A stretch of DNA of 64,000 nt from Actinoplanes sp. TBRC 11911 (lineage in GTDB: Bacteria > Actinomycetota > Actinomycetes > Mycobacteriales > Micromonosporaceae), in assembly GCF_012933445.1 (NCBI RefSeq), contig NZ_JABBNC010000027.1, positions 1 to 64,000 on the forward strand, given 5' to 3'. Both the position numbers and the translations under genes were made by a program. A model generated the notes under the pieces. It did not search any database, was not told where the DNA came from, and was given only the letters and a program-made list of their open reading frames with translations. This document shows positions 1-8,672 of the stretch, piece by piece (position 1 is the first letter of the stretch; the number at the start of each line of letters is the position of its first letter).

Positions 1-905
1 ATGGCCGATATGTCACACCACTTGGATTCCCCGAGGCTCGCAAAAGACCCATGGCTGGATATCACTGACCTGTACGTCTTCCACGGTGACGAGGGCAAGG
101 TCTTCGTCATGAACGTCAAGCCCGAGACCGCTTCGGGATATCACCCCGAGGCCCGGTACGAATTCAAGCCCGACACCGACGGCGACGCCGTCGAAAACCT
201 CGTTTACCGGTTCACGTTCGACTCGCCGGACGAATCCGGTCGGCAACGGCTCGCCTTGCGGGTGCCGCCCGAGTCCGAGCGATTCCTCGGTCACGGGTGA
301 CGACGAGAGCACCACCATTCTCGAAGGACCCACTGGCCACACTCTGAGCGGCCCGGACGGCGTACGCGTATGGACCGGTCGGGCCGGCGACCCGTTTTGG
401 ATCGACCCACCGTTCTGACCAGGGCCGGCCAGGCCGTCGCCTTCGGCTCTCGTGTCGACTCCGGGGCATGGAGGCCCGCCCAGGCGACGAACGCATTCGC
501 CGGGCAGACCGTCGACACGATCGTGCTGGAGGTTCCGGACGAGTTGCTTCTGCCCGTACTTGCGGTTGACCGGCGGTTCAGCGTGTGGGCGTTGACCAGC
601 CTGGCAACCGATACAGGCGGATGGCGACCGATCAACCGGGCCGGCCACCCGATGATCCACCCCCTGTTCGCCCAGCACGACGAGCAACTTGGGGACCGCC
701 TCAACGCCACCGAACCGGCCGCCGATGACACCAACTACTCCAAGCACGTCGCCGACGCAGTCGCGGGAGTGGTGTCGGCGTACGGAGTGTGGTTAATCCT
801 CGGTCCTATGGCGCGGCGTTCGCGGCGCGTTTCCTGGCGAACGTGCTGCCCTACACTCATGTTCACACCGGCCACCAACATGCCACTGACGACCGGGCTG
901 GACAA
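1..905 (+). pseudogene. Decayed DUF4331 family gene (second copy)
   Basis: The opening frame from base 1 (MADMSHHLDSP) matches the start of the intact DUF4331 gene at 32656-33708. The match then moves to a second frame near base 270, to a third near base 400 and back out near base 785, where YGAAFAARFLANVLPYT is found. The C-terminal glycine/serine-rich part is absent after about base 860. In the segment from about base 490 to 785 I count about 18 differences in 100 aligned residues against the intact copy, so this is a fairly close paralogue that has acquired several frameshifts and small deletions. It is not one functional gene. The true 5' end may lie left of the window. Confidence 0.85.
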
Positions 906-1058
906 GGGCGCGTGACGGTGCGGCCGAGGGGGTCCTCCCCTACGTGCCCGAGGTCTGATAACGCTCTGCGCGACGGTGCGTACGAGACAAGCCCGTCACG
1001 CAAATGGCCTGGCTACCTTCGGTCGCCCACGCAGGCGTGCCGGTGTAGGCCGATACCG

Positions 1059-1211
1059 CTGGAGACCGGTAAGGAATCCGGCGGCCTCGACCTGAACGCC
1101 TACCTCAACGAGCTGGACGATCGGTCGGCAATATCGCTGGCTATCGGGCTTGACTCAGCGAACCTCGATTACCGCCGGATATGGCTGACCACGTCGCCGC
1201 GTGGGGATGCG
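1059..1211 (+). pseudogene. Fragment of an M20-family peptidase gene
   Basis: About 50 codons read LETGKESGGLDLNAYL and then IGLDSANLDYRRIWLTTS. They align with the centre of the intact M20 peptidase at 28071-29441 (LETGEESGSPDLEPYL; VGLDSASLDYDRMWLTTS), including the Glu-Glu metal/catalytic pair and the Asp ligand. Nothing on either side continues the match. It lies directly after the DUF4331 pseudogene, and the intact versions of both genes are also near each other, so the two fragments probably come from one decayed duplication. Confidence 0.75.
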
Positions 1212-1368
1212 CCGAGTTCCGGGAGTTCGACCGACGCTCGGCCCTTGCAGCCCACGCCGCCGACCGCAAGGCGAGGCTCAACCCGCTCGACCCGAACCGT
1301 GCGTCATCAGCTTGATCTCAATGCTCGCCAGCGGCCGCCGTTGCAGGAGAGTTCGCCGCTGCGATAAG

Positions 1369-2022
1369 CGAGACGGTCAAACGGGTTTCCACGCGTTGGC
1401 CAATTTGGCACGGACGGCGCTGCAGAAGGCGATGTCACCACATGTCTTGGCGTGGAGCAGACCGGGTTTGGCGGTGAGCCGAACATTGCGGCGATGCGCA
1501 GTAAGCCGCCGTCGGCGGCATTCACCTCTTCCAGAACGCGCTCCTCGCAGAGTTGGGCCGTGGTGGCCGGCAGGCCGTCGAAGAGCCGGGTGCGCCAAAC
1601 AAGCGCTGACCCGTCCCACGTTCGTGAACAGTGCGTCGGGTCATCAACAGGTGCGGGTTCCCGGTGCCCGGCCAGCGTTCGTGACGGCAGTGCAGGTAGC
1701 CGGTCAGCGCGGTGGCGGTGAACAGGTCCAGGCGCCAGGCGGCCAGCGCCGAGGTCGATGCCTTGGTTGGGTAGATCGATCTCGTCGAGTGTCAGGCTAC
1801 GAACCCGATGAGGGCGTGGCGTGCTCTCCGATGAGCGCGACCACGGTCTGCAGGGCCGCGTCGTCGATGGCGTGCATTGCTCCCGCGGTCAGGTCGGCCG
1901 GTGTGCTTGGGGTTCCTGCTACTGATGCGGATCCCGGTCGCCGCCGCAATCTCGTCGCTAACGGTGCCCTTAAACCCTTGGTCATGAGCAGTTGGACTGT
2001 GGTCCGGTAGCCCTGCTCCCAA
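1369..2022 (-). pseudogene. Decayed site-specific integrase (tyrosine recombinase-like) remnant
   Basis: Reading the minus strand across several frames gives, around 1640-1770, ALAAWRLDLFTATALTGYLH, then CRHERWPGTGNPHLLMTRRT. This is the pattern of the C-terminal part of a family of actinobacterial site-specific integrases, which have a YLxxRxxRWPxTxNPHLL segment. Further downstream, pieces such as ADGGLLRIAAMFGL and LHAKTCG fit the usual helical tail. Frames change at least three times, so the gene is dead. I found no matching attachment repeats. The family call rests on remembered sequence patterns. Confidence 0.6.
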
Positions 2023-2082
2023 CGCGTAGCACGTAGGCTCCTGTTGCCCCCATCACCTGATCGTCGTCAAGCTTGCCGCCGG

Positions 2083-2121
2083 TTGCACTTGAGTGCAAGC
2101 TTAGTTTGCACTCAAGTGCAA
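2083..2121. promoter_or_regulatory. Paired 16-bp palindromic operators upstream of a luciferase-like gene
   Basis: TTGCACTTGAGTGCAA occupies 2083-2098 and its exact reverse complement TTGCACTCAAGTGCAA occupies 2106-2121. Each copy is itself nearly palindromic. The pair ends 16 bases before the ATG of the oxidoreductase gene, just ahead of its ribosome-binding site (AGGGGAG, 2125-2131). Two tandem dyads at this spacing look like a twin operator for a dimeric repressor of the MarR or TetR type. The pair could also fold as one long hairpin in the leader. The regulator is not identified. Confidence 0.6.
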
Positions 2122-2137
2122 TCAAGGGGAGTAAGGC

Positions 2138-3124
2138 ATGATCGATGTACAGATCTCGGCTTTGGAAGTGCTCGGCACCGACAACCGACACGACACCGCT
2201 GCGGTAGCCTCCGGACTGGCTCAAGTAGCACAGGCTGTCGAAGCTGCAGGCTACGACCGCATATGGTACGCAGAGCACCATCGGTCTCCCTCAGCGGTCG
2301 ACTTTCCTCCGCCCGTGATGGTGGCGCACATCGCTGCAGCGACTTCTCGTATCCGGGTGGGCTCGGGCGGCGTGATGGCTCCGAACCATGCGCCTGTGAT
2401 CGTCGGCGAGCAATTCCGGTCGCTAGAGCGGTTGTATCCAGGCCGCGTTGACCTGGGCATCGGGCGAGGCCCCGGCACACCCGACACCGCCTACGCCAAA
2501 GCGATGCGCTGGGGTGGCGATCCTGCCACGGATGGTGAATATCGCGCCGCGGTCAAAATTATTCTCGATGACATACGGCAAGGGCCGACCGTCCCGCAAC
2601 CTTGGCTGCTGGCCTCCAGCACCAACGGTGCTCTACTGGCCGCTGAGCTAGGACTGCCCATGGCATTCGCCTACCACATCCGGCCGCACAACGCGGCCGA
2701 GGCGATCGATCGATACCGCGAGGCGTTCAGCCCATCTGAGTGGTCGACAGAACCGCGCGTACAGCTCAGCGTTACGGTAGCCTGTGCCGACACCGAGGAA
2801 CGCGCGGCCGCACTGATCCGTCCGATAGAGATAGTCATGGCTGGAGTGATGACTGGTTCCGGCCCTCGCGAATTCCTCGACCCCGAACTGGCATCTAGGT
2901 ACGCGTTCACCTCATCCGAACAGGACGCCCTGCGTGCACTGCGCGGCAGCCAGGTGCATGGTGCGCCCGACGCAGTGGCCAGCCAGCTGGATGCTCTGGT
3001 TAGCCGTTTCGCTGCTGACGAAATGACGATCTTCTGCCCGATAGTCAACCCGTCCGGCCGGATCCGCTCCTACCAACTTGTAGCCACGCAGGTGCCCGCT
3101 GCCAGTTCGGCCGTGGCGCGCTAG
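2138..3124 (+). CDS. LLM class flavin-dependent oxidoreductase, MsnO8-like
   Basis: A 328-residue bacterial-luciferase-like (LLM) protein, predicted to be a cytosolic flavin-dependent monooxygenase or oxidoreductase of unknown substrate. Diagnostic segments are YDRIWYAEHHRSPS near residue 45, a VGSGGVMAPNHAPVIVGEQF strand-turn near 75-95, and LDLGIGRGPGTPD near 105-118, which is typical of the MsnO8 branch of the family. Length matches the family. The ATG is preceded by AGGGGAG at good spacing. It stands alone downstream of a paired palindrome that probably controls it, and ends just before a hairpin shared with the convergent aldo/keto reductase gene. The FMN versus F420 preference cannot be decided from sequence alone. 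Confidence 0.88.
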   Translation: MIDVQISALEVLGTDNRHDTAAVASGLAQVAQAVEAAGYDRIWYAEHHRSPSAVDFPPPVMVAHIAAATSRIRVGSGGVMAPNHAPVIVGEQFRSLERLYPGRVDLGIGRGPGTPDTAYAKAMRWGGDPATDGEYRAAVKIILDDIRQGPTVPQPWLLASSTNGALLAAELGLPMAFAYHIRPHNAAEAIDRYREAFSPSEWSTEPRVQLSVTVACADTEERAAALIRPIEIVMAGVMTGSGPREFLDPELASRYAFTSSEQDALRALRGSQVHGAPDAVASQLDALVSRFAADEMTIFCPIVNPSGRIRSYQLVATQVPAASSAVAR

Positions 3125-3169
3125 AGCGTGTCGGCAGGGCAAGGGCGCCAAATGGTGCCGGCGAGCCGC

Positions 3170-3195
3170 GTCCTTCACCCGATGCGGTGAAGGAC
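3170..3195. terminator. Hairpin between convergent genes
   Basis: GTCCTTCACC and GGTGAAGGAC form a perfect 10-bp stem with a 6-base loop, between the stop of the luciferase-like gene and the stop of the convergent aldo/keto reductase gene. There is no clear T-run. The position suggests a terminator serving both strands. Confidence 0.55.
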
Positions 3196-3237
3196 CGCGG
3201 CCGCTGCTCGAGACGCGGATCCTGCTGACGAATACCG

Positions 3238-4287
3238 TCAAGCATTTCCTGCCAACCCATTGATTAGGGTCGTACCTTGCTGGGCCGGAAAGCCGACGTT
3301 TTGGAGGAAGCCGAACGGGAATCCGAGTGCAGGTGTGGTCAGGTCATCCAATTCAGCAAGCTCCTGCGCGGACAGGGTAATCTTGAGTGACGCGAGATTG
3401 TCGTCAAGCTGCCGGATCGTACGTGCCCCGATGATCGTCGAGCTGACCAAGGGTTGCTGCCGCACCCACGCGAGTGAAACGGCCGCAATCGATGTGCCGT
3501 GTGCGACGGCGATTCGGTCGAGCGTGTCGAGGATCTGGAACGCGCCCTCATGCAAGTGCCGCGCGACGAAAACACCGCGCCCCGAGGCAGGGGGATTGTG
3601 TCTGTCGCGGGTGTATTTACCGGTGAGCATGCCGTTGGCGAGCGGACTCCACGGCATCACTCCGAGCCCGAATGCTCTTGCGGCGCCGGCGAGTTCGCCT
3701 TCGATCGTGCGCTCCAGCAGATTGAACTCAGCCTGGATAGCCACCACGGGGGTCCAGCCGCGCCATTCGGCAAGCGTAGCCATACGAGCCACCGCCCAGG
3801 CAGGGGTGTCGGAGAGTCCGATGTAGCGCGCCTTTCCGGCACGGACCACATCGTCCAACGCCGATAGGGTCTCTTCGAGCGGCGTATGCCGATCCCAGTT
3901 GTGCTGCCAATAAATATCGACGTAGTCGGTGTTGAGCCGGTCCAGCGATTCTTCGATGTGTCGGAGGATCGCCTTGCGCCCGGTGCCACCGTTGTTAGGG
4001 TCGGCATGATCCATGCTGAGCGCCACCTTGGTGGCGATCACGAGGCGGTCGCGCAGCCCAGGCCGCTTGCTCAGGTATTCGCCCAGGATATTTTCGGACA
4101 TTCCTCCCATATACGCGTTAGCGGTGTCGATGGCATTGCCACCGCCGTCAAGGTACCGGGACAGGATTTCGTATGCCGCCTCCGGGGAGGTTCCCCACGA
4201 TGGGTCACCGAAGGTCATCGTCCCCAGTGTCAGGGGGCTAATCCGCAGCCCTGTACGCCCGAGCGTGCGGAAGTCAGTGAGTTCCAA
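3238..4287 (-). CDS. Aldo/keto reductase
   Basis: A 349-residue aldo/keto reductase, expected to reduce aldehydes or ketones with NADPH in the cytosol; the substrate is unknown. The catalytic tetrad is visible: Asp and Tyr in AIDTANAYMGG near residues 52-62, Lys in VIATKVAL, and His in YWQHNWD. The C-terminal cofactor segment (SSTIIGARTIRQLDDNLASL) is also present. Translation probably begins at a TTG (4287), because a strong GGAGGC lies seven bases upstream and no ATG fits better. A 14-bp palindrome at 4350-4363, identical to one in front of the neighbouring tetR gene, implies repression by that regulator. Confidence 0.9.
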   Translation of the reverse strand: MELTDFRTLGRTGLRISPLTLGTMTFGDPSWGTSPEAAYEILSRYLDGGGNAIDTANAYMGGMSENILGEYLSKRPGLRDRLVIATKVALSMDHADPNNGGTGRKAILRHIEESLDRLNTDYVDIYWQHNWDRHTPLEETLSALDDVVRAGKARYIGLSDTPAWAVARMATLAEWRGWTPVVAIQAEFNLLERTIEGELAGAARAFGLGVMPWSPLANGMLTGKYTRDRHNPPASGRGVFVARHLHEGAFQILDTLDRIAVAHGTSIAAVSLAWVRQQPLVSSTIIGARTIRQLDDNLASLKITLSAQELAELDDLTTPALGFPFGFLQNVGFPAQQGTTLINGLAGNA

Positions 4288-4349
4288 GAAGCCGCCTCCA
4301 TCAAAACCAACTGGATGTTTGGAAATCTACCCGGAGCTCGGTCGAGTTT

Positions 4350-4363
4350 CAACCATCTGGTTG
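4350..4363. promoter_or_regulatory. TetR operator copy 1, upstream of the aldo/keto reductase
   Basis: The palindrome CAACCATCTGGTTG lies 63 bases before the aldo/keto reductase start. The identical sequence occurs at 4985-4998 before the tetR gene. Two copies of one dyad in front of a regulator and its neighbour are good evidence for a shared operator. Confidence 0.75.
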
Positions 4364-4396
4364 TATTCGATGGCGATGCAGTCGACGGCTCGGGCT

Positions 4397-4966
4397 TCAG
4401 CGGGGTTCAGCCACCGCATTGCAGATCGCCTGTACTGCCATCACCAGTACCTCACGGTGGGCTCTGAGGCGCTTCGACGACGAGGGGCCGGATGCGCGTA
4501 GGCCGACGGGCATGTCCAGCCATGCACTGGCCATGGCGACGACGATCGCCAGGATATCGATCGCCGTACGGTCATCTGGCAGGTCCATCGCGGTTCGCAG
4601 GTCGCGAGCTTTCGCTGCATGTGACTCCACCTCGCCTGGAACAGCGTTTCCCCGCTCCAGACGGCGCCACCGAGTCAGACGCATGAGGTCGGGTGCGGCG
4701 ACCAGGGCGTCGAACAACGTACCTATGTACCGGGGGAGGTCATCGGCCGTGAATGGCACCGTGTCGGCAAGCACCGTCAGCCGAGCCGCGAGCACCGCGT
4801 CGAACAACTCCTCTTTCGAGCCGAAATAGGCGTAGATGGCTTGCTTGTTCGCCTTCGCAGCAGTCGCGATCCGGTCCACCCGCGCACCGGCCAAGCCTCG
4901 CAAGGAGAACTCTTCGTAGGCGGCATCGAGAAGGCGCGTACGCGTGGCGGCGGAGTCATAGGACAC
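4397..4966 (-). CDS. TetR/AcrR family transcriptional regulator
   Basis: A 189-residue TetR-family repressor. The N-terminal helix-turn-helix is clear: TRTRLLDAAYEEFSLRGLAG, then VDRIATAAKANKQAIYAYFG, then SKEELFDAVL at residues 8-60. The C-terminal ligand/dimer domain ends in a variable tail. I place the start at GTG 4966 (MSYDSAATRT), since the longer frame upstream has no domain content and overlaps the operator at 4985-4998. The palindrome before its own start and the identical one before the aldo/keto reductase suggest autoregulation and control of that enzyme, relieved by an unknown ligand. Confidence 0.9.
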   Translation of the reverse strand: MSYDSAATRTRLLDAAYEEFSLRGLAGARVDRIATAAKANKQAIYAYFGSKEELFDAVLAARLTVLADTVPFTADDLPRYIGTLFDALVAAPDLMRLTRWRRLERGNAVPGEVESHAAKARDLRTAMDLPDDRTAIDILAIVVAMASAWLDMPVGLRASGPSSSKRLRAHREVLVMAVQAICNAVAEPR

Positions 4967-4984
4967 CCCACCAGCATATCCATC

Positions 4985-4998
4985 CAACCATCTGGTTG
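4985..4998. promoter_or_regulatory. TetR operator copy 2, upstream of tetR
   Basis: The palindrome CAACCATCTGGTTG is 18 bases before the proposed GTG start of the tetR gene. It is the exact twin of the site at 4350-4363. Confidence 0.75.
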
Positions 4999-5257
4999 TA
5001 GGATCAGCGCGATGTAGAACGTTCGACTTCCGCCCAGCGGGGTCGACGTTGAGTCCCTGAGAGTGGTTTAACGCGGTTGGCGTGAGCGACGAAGGGGCTT
5101 CTCGGCCATCATGCGCTGCTATCGCGTCCCTACGCGCGCTCCGACATCGCGAAGCCCACGACTCGCTATACGGAAGGTAGCGTGACTGGATCGGTCCGCG
5201 GCAGTTACGCGGGGCTCCCCATCGCTCGGTAGGGGTCTGCTGCACCCCCACAGTGAG

Positions 5258-5550
5258 TCACGCGGCAATGGTGGCGTTGGCGCCGATGGTGGCGACGCGG
5301 CCCACCGGCTGGACACGCTCCACTAGCCCGTGCCGGAGTGGATCTTGCACGCGGTGCACCCGACCATCGGCCGTCTGGCCACCTCGGGTACGTCGGCCAG
5401 AGTGGGCGTCAGACAACGCATTCGCCCGGTACGTCTCGGCGAGGCTGGCACAATGACGGGCCCGGCAAGCCACTGATAGTAAGGCTGTCGAGCCATGTTC
5501 AAGACCCGGCGCGTCACCGCCACGGGAATCCCACCAGCGGCCAGCTTCAC
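5258..5550 (-). pseudogene. IS3-family transposase remnant
   Basis: The minus strand reads MKLAAGGIPVAVTRRVLNMA, then RQPYYQWLAGPVI. In the adjacent frame it reads LAETYRANALSDAHSG, and later RPMVGCTACKI. This is the pattern of the N-terminal part of an IS3-family OrfB transposase, normally followed by the DDE integrase core, which is absent here. At least one frameshift separates the pieces. No terminal inverted repeats were found. Confidence 0.65.
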
Positions 5551-5719
5551 GAGCGAGTGAAGCCTTTCCTATAGGTTCGCCTGAGAGAGACGCCGCCCGG
5601 CTCAGCACTTCGTTCTTCGAGCTCGAGTAGCTCGAGCCACTTACGACGGGGCCTCCCGCAGCTCGTTCGAATCACTACTGGTCATAGCGGCATGGCATGT
5701 CGTCGAGCCCATCTCCTTG

Positions 5720-6595
5720 TCACCTATCGGTGCCGCGTTCCCGGGCGACCGCCTCGCGCAGTGCCGGTGCCACCTCCTGCCCCAACACCTGGTACGCCCG
5801 TGGGTCGTCGCCGGCGATGATGAAGGCGCTGAAGCCGTCCTCCAGCACCAGCGGCAGCAGTCGTTCCACCCATTCCCCCGGGCCGCCGGGCAGTGGCCGC
5901 ATGAAGCTAAGCAGCCGCCTGACCTCGCGCGGGTCCCGGCCGGCCTCGGCCGCGGCGTCGTCGATGATCGGGTTGGCGGTGTGCCGGTCGGGCGAGCGCA
6001 GGTGCTCCAACGACGACATCCAGCCGTCGGCCTTACGGCCGGTCAGCCGCAGCATCTTGGGTTTATAGGCGCCTAGCCAGACGCCGATGTCGTGCGTGGG
6101 CGCCGGGCCCCGTTGCATCGCCGGTACGCGGTAGTGCTCGCCGAGCACGCGCATCGGCCCTTGCTGGGTGTGGTCCCAGACGCCGCGCATGATGTCGATC
6201 GCCTCGTCGAGCGCGTCGATCGCCGCGCCGGTGGAACGCACCGGTAATCCCATACCCTGAGCCCCTTCTGGGAACCCGCCGGCGCCGACACCCATCTCGA
6301 AACGGCCGCCGGAGAGCCGGTCCAGGCTCGCGGCCGCGCGGGCGAGTATGGCCGGCGGCCGGAGCGAGAGGTTGAGCACGTTGCCCGCCACGTGGATGCG
6401 CGACGTGCGGGCGGCGACCCAGCCGAGCAGCGTCCACGTGTCCAGAAATCCGGGGTTGTAGGGGTGGTCCTGGAATGTGGCCAGGTCCAGCCCGGCTGCC
6501 TCGGCCGCCTCGGCGAGCGCGATCGCCCGCTCGGGCACGTCCGCGGCGGGCGTGATGAACGCTCCGAACTGAACTTCGTGACCGTAATCGGGCAC
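5720..6595 (-). CDS. LLM class oxidoreductase, probably F420-dependent
   Basis: A 291-residue luciferase-like oxidoreductase. Supporting segments are LATFQDHPYNPGFLDTWTLL near residues 38-58, RIHVAGNVLNLSLRPPAILA near 66-86, and the GGRFEMGVGAGGFPEGAQG turn near 95-113. All are typical of coenzyme F420-dependent members. The GTG start (6595) has AGGAGGAG just upstream. The gene directly upstream on the same strand is only a truncated MFS tail, so this enzyme may have lost its former transporter partner. The substrate is unknown, and F420 rather than FMN use is inferred from the subfamily pattern. Confidence 0.85.
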   Translation of the reverse strand: MPDYGHEVQFGAFITPAADVPERAIALAEAAEAAGLDLATFQDHPYNPGFLDTWTLLGWVAARTSRIHVAGNVLNLSLRPPAILARAAASLDRLSGGRFEMGVGAGGFPEGAQGMGLPVRSTGAAIDALDEAIDIMRGVWDHTQQGPMRVLGEHYRVPAMQRGPAPTHDIGVWLGAYKPKMLRLTGRKADGWMSSLEHLRSPDRHTANPIIDDAAAEAGRDPREVRRLLSFMRPLPGGPGEWVERLLPLVLEDGFSAFIIAGDDPRAYQVLGQEVAPALREAVARERGTDR

Positions 6596-6633
6596 GACAC
6601 TCCTCCTTGTCCTGCGTTCTTGTTACGACGTGA

Positions 6634-7065
6634 TCAGTCGCCGAGCGCCGGCTCCAGGCCGGTCACCGGGATCTCGTCCGGCTCCGTGGTCACCGGTGCC
6701 GGAGCGCGACGGCCGTCGGTGAAGCGCAGGCCGACCAGTGCGACGGCGGCCGAGGCCAGCATGATGATCGTCGCGATCAGGTAGCCCCGGTCGAAGCCCT
6801 TGACCAGGGCATCGCTCGGCGACGTGCCGCCGCGAATCAAACTGCTTGTGTACGCCGCGGAGACCGAGCTGATGACCGCCACTTCGATGGCGCTGCACAG
6901 TTGCTGCGAGGTGTTGATGAGTCCGGAGGCGAGTCCGCTCTCGCCGTGGTGCACGCCGACCGATACGGTCAGGAACAACGCCGCCCAGGCCAGGCCGGCA
7001 CCGATCGCGGTGAGCAGCATGCCCGCCAGCACACCGGCGGCGACCCATCCCTTTAGGCTGCTCGA
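6634..7065 (-). pseudogene. C-terminal fragment of an MFS (DHA2-type) transporter
   Basis: The frame encodes the last three or four membrane helices of a DHA2/EmrB-type drug exporter: WVAAGVLAGMLLTAIGAGLA, then GLASGLINTSQQLCSAIEVA, then LIATIIMLASAAVALVGL. The last twelfth of the protein is a short charged tail. The N-terminal two thirds is missing. Before the fragment the frame runs into IS5-type transposase sequence (RAHQHAAGARKR), so an insertion or deletion event removed the rest. Confidence 0.8.
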
Positions 7066-7445
7066 ATCGGCCGGGCTCAGCCGTTTTCGAGCGCCTGCGG
7101 CGTGCTGGTGCGCGCGCACGATGGTCGAGTCGGCCTGAGCACGCTAATCCAGGTCACCAGTCACATCCGCGTCGGCCTCCAGCTGTTTCTCGATCCGTGC
7201 GCAGGTGCCGTCCTGTTCCCAGCGGGCGAACCGGTCGTAGCAGGTTTCGCCGGCCCGCAGCGTTCAGGGACCTGATCCCGTTTCGCGCCGTCGTCGACAC
7301 GCCACAGGGTAATGTTGATGACTTGCCGATGTTCACGCCACCGCCCGCCACGCTGCGGCGCCATGGACGGCAGCAACGGCTCCAGCCGTTCCCACTCCTG
7401 ATCAGTCAGATCACCAGCAACAACGCCCCAACGATCGTCCCGCAT
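7066..7445 (-). pseudogene. IS5-family transposase remnant
   Basis: The minus frame from 7445 reads GDLTDQEWERLEPLLPSMAP, then QRGGRWREHRQVINITLWRV, which is the standard N-terminus of IS5-family transposases. After frameshifts it continues with pieces of the ETDADVTGDLDW type, then TIVRAHQHAAGARKR at about 7080-7120, close to the catalytic Asp region (DSTIVRAHQHAAGA). It then joins the truncated MFS gene. The DDE core beyond this point is missing. Confidence 0.75.
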
Positions 7446-7472
7446 CAGCCGTGATGATCCGTCAGAGGCGCT

Positions 7473-8042
7473 CTAGGTAACGGCGCAGATGTTCTGCGTC
7501 GCCGCATTGAAGGCCCGAAGATGTAGTAAGTCGTCAAACCCGGCAGACTGCGTAGCGATTGCCAGCTGGATCGAACAAGAAACCGGTAGCCGTCGCAAAT
7601 ACCGAGTCATTCTGAGCTCGTGAAGCAACTCGGTCGTAAGGTCGTCAAGTTCGGCGCGTATCTTGCCAAGCTCTGGCCGCACTCTCGGTGCCTGGTCGGA
7701 CCTTGTCGCCCAAAGCGAGAAATTCCCTTCCTGAACGATCTTGCTTGCGGTGATCTGGTCGCGCAAGAACTGAGCTGTCGCCTCGGGGTCGAGGCCCGCG
7801 GCAACGGATCGCTGTCGAACCTCGCCTAGCTCCTGCTGCTCACGGACTGGGTCTTCGATGGACTGCGAGATACCAAATTTGGCTGCCGCGACCAGATCGC
7901 TCATCCGGAGCCGCCGCACTATGAGATCTATCAGAGCGCCGAGCCCACCCAATGATGTCGAGCTGTCGGACGGTGAATGTTCTGTGGGCACTCGATCCGG
8001 CCCCCTTCGATGCAATGTCCCCCATCGGAGGACGTCACACAA
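7473..8042 (-). CDS. Chorismate mutase, AroQ gamma-type (start doubtful)
   Basis: Residues from about 30 onward match the secreted (gamma) class of AroQ chorismate mutases: LGALIDLIVRRLRMSDLVAA, AKFGISQSIEDPVREQQELG, and AGLDPEATAQFLRDQITASK followed by Ile-Val-Gln. The catalytic Arg, Lys and Gln positions of the family appear to be present. The enzyme would convert chorismate to prephenate. Family members of this class usually carry a signal peptide. Here the only upstream start is a TTG without a ribosome-binding site, the first 27 residues are not hydrophobic, and a stop codon lies 18 bases further up. The gene has either become cytosolic or lost its true N-terminus. Confidence 0.7.
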   Translation of the reverse strand: MCDVLRWGTLHRRGPDRVPTEHSPSDSSTSLGGLGALIDLIVRRLRMSDLVAAAKFGISQSIEDPVREQQELGEVRQRSVAAGLDPEATAQFLRDQITASKIVQEGNFSLWATRSDQAPRVRPELGKIRAELDDLTTELLHELRMTRYLRRLPVSCSIQLAIATQSAGFDDLLHLRAFNAATQNICAVT

Positions 8043-8613
8043 AACGCTAGGCCCTAGCTACCACATCATCAAGCCAGAGGGAGGTGATACTAGCCACGAC
8101 CGAATACGCGCGCCGATACCAGCACTCCGAAAACCGATCATGCAAAGATTGCAGCCTCCGGATCACGGGCAGGATCGGGTTCGATCGAGGCGAATGCTCG
8201 ATGAATGACGCCGAGAAGCGCGGCTCGCTCGTAACCAGCGCTCGGCGCGAATTTGGTGTCAATGCTTCGATGCGGCGTTTATAACTGGTCGCTGACTCGC
8301 GACGAGAAATGCCGCCACATGCGGCTCCGGCGGCGCATGACCGAAGGACGAGAAGCATCCCGCCGTCGACCTGTAGGCCAGCCGGATTGAAGTTCAGCGC
8401 GTCGGAGGCGACCGCCACGATTACCGGCGCCGCCCGATTGGTCGCGCCCCGTAGATAGGCCGATGTGGAAGTCGGCTCCGTAACCGAACGTCAGTGGGCG
8501 GCAGCCCACTTGCGTCCCGGGATCCGACAGGTGTTCCGCATGCCTGCGAACTGGTCGCTGCAGAAGCCCTGCATCTCAGCCATGCTCACCTCATTCATTT
8601 GCATGCGGGTAAC
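8043..8613. other. Non-coding or decayed stretch
   Basis: Between the chorismate mutase and the MFS gene. A 123-codon minus frame (8047-8418) exists but matches nothing I recognise. I see no convincing ribosome-binding site or domain here. Confidence 0.5.
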
Positions 8614-8655
8614 CTCCCACCCCGCTGCGGCGGGGGGTGCCGCGCGGGGTGGGAG
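8614..8655 (-). terminator. Hairpin downstream of the MFS transporter
   Basis: CTCCCACCCCGC (8614-8625) and GCGGGGTGGGAG (8644-8655) form a perfect 12-bp stem, 18 bases after the MFS stop codon. The inner part can also pair. Position and strength suggest a terminator for the minus-strand MFS gene, though no T-run follows. Confidence 0.6.
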
Positions 8656-8672
8656 AGCTATGGATGCGTGTC

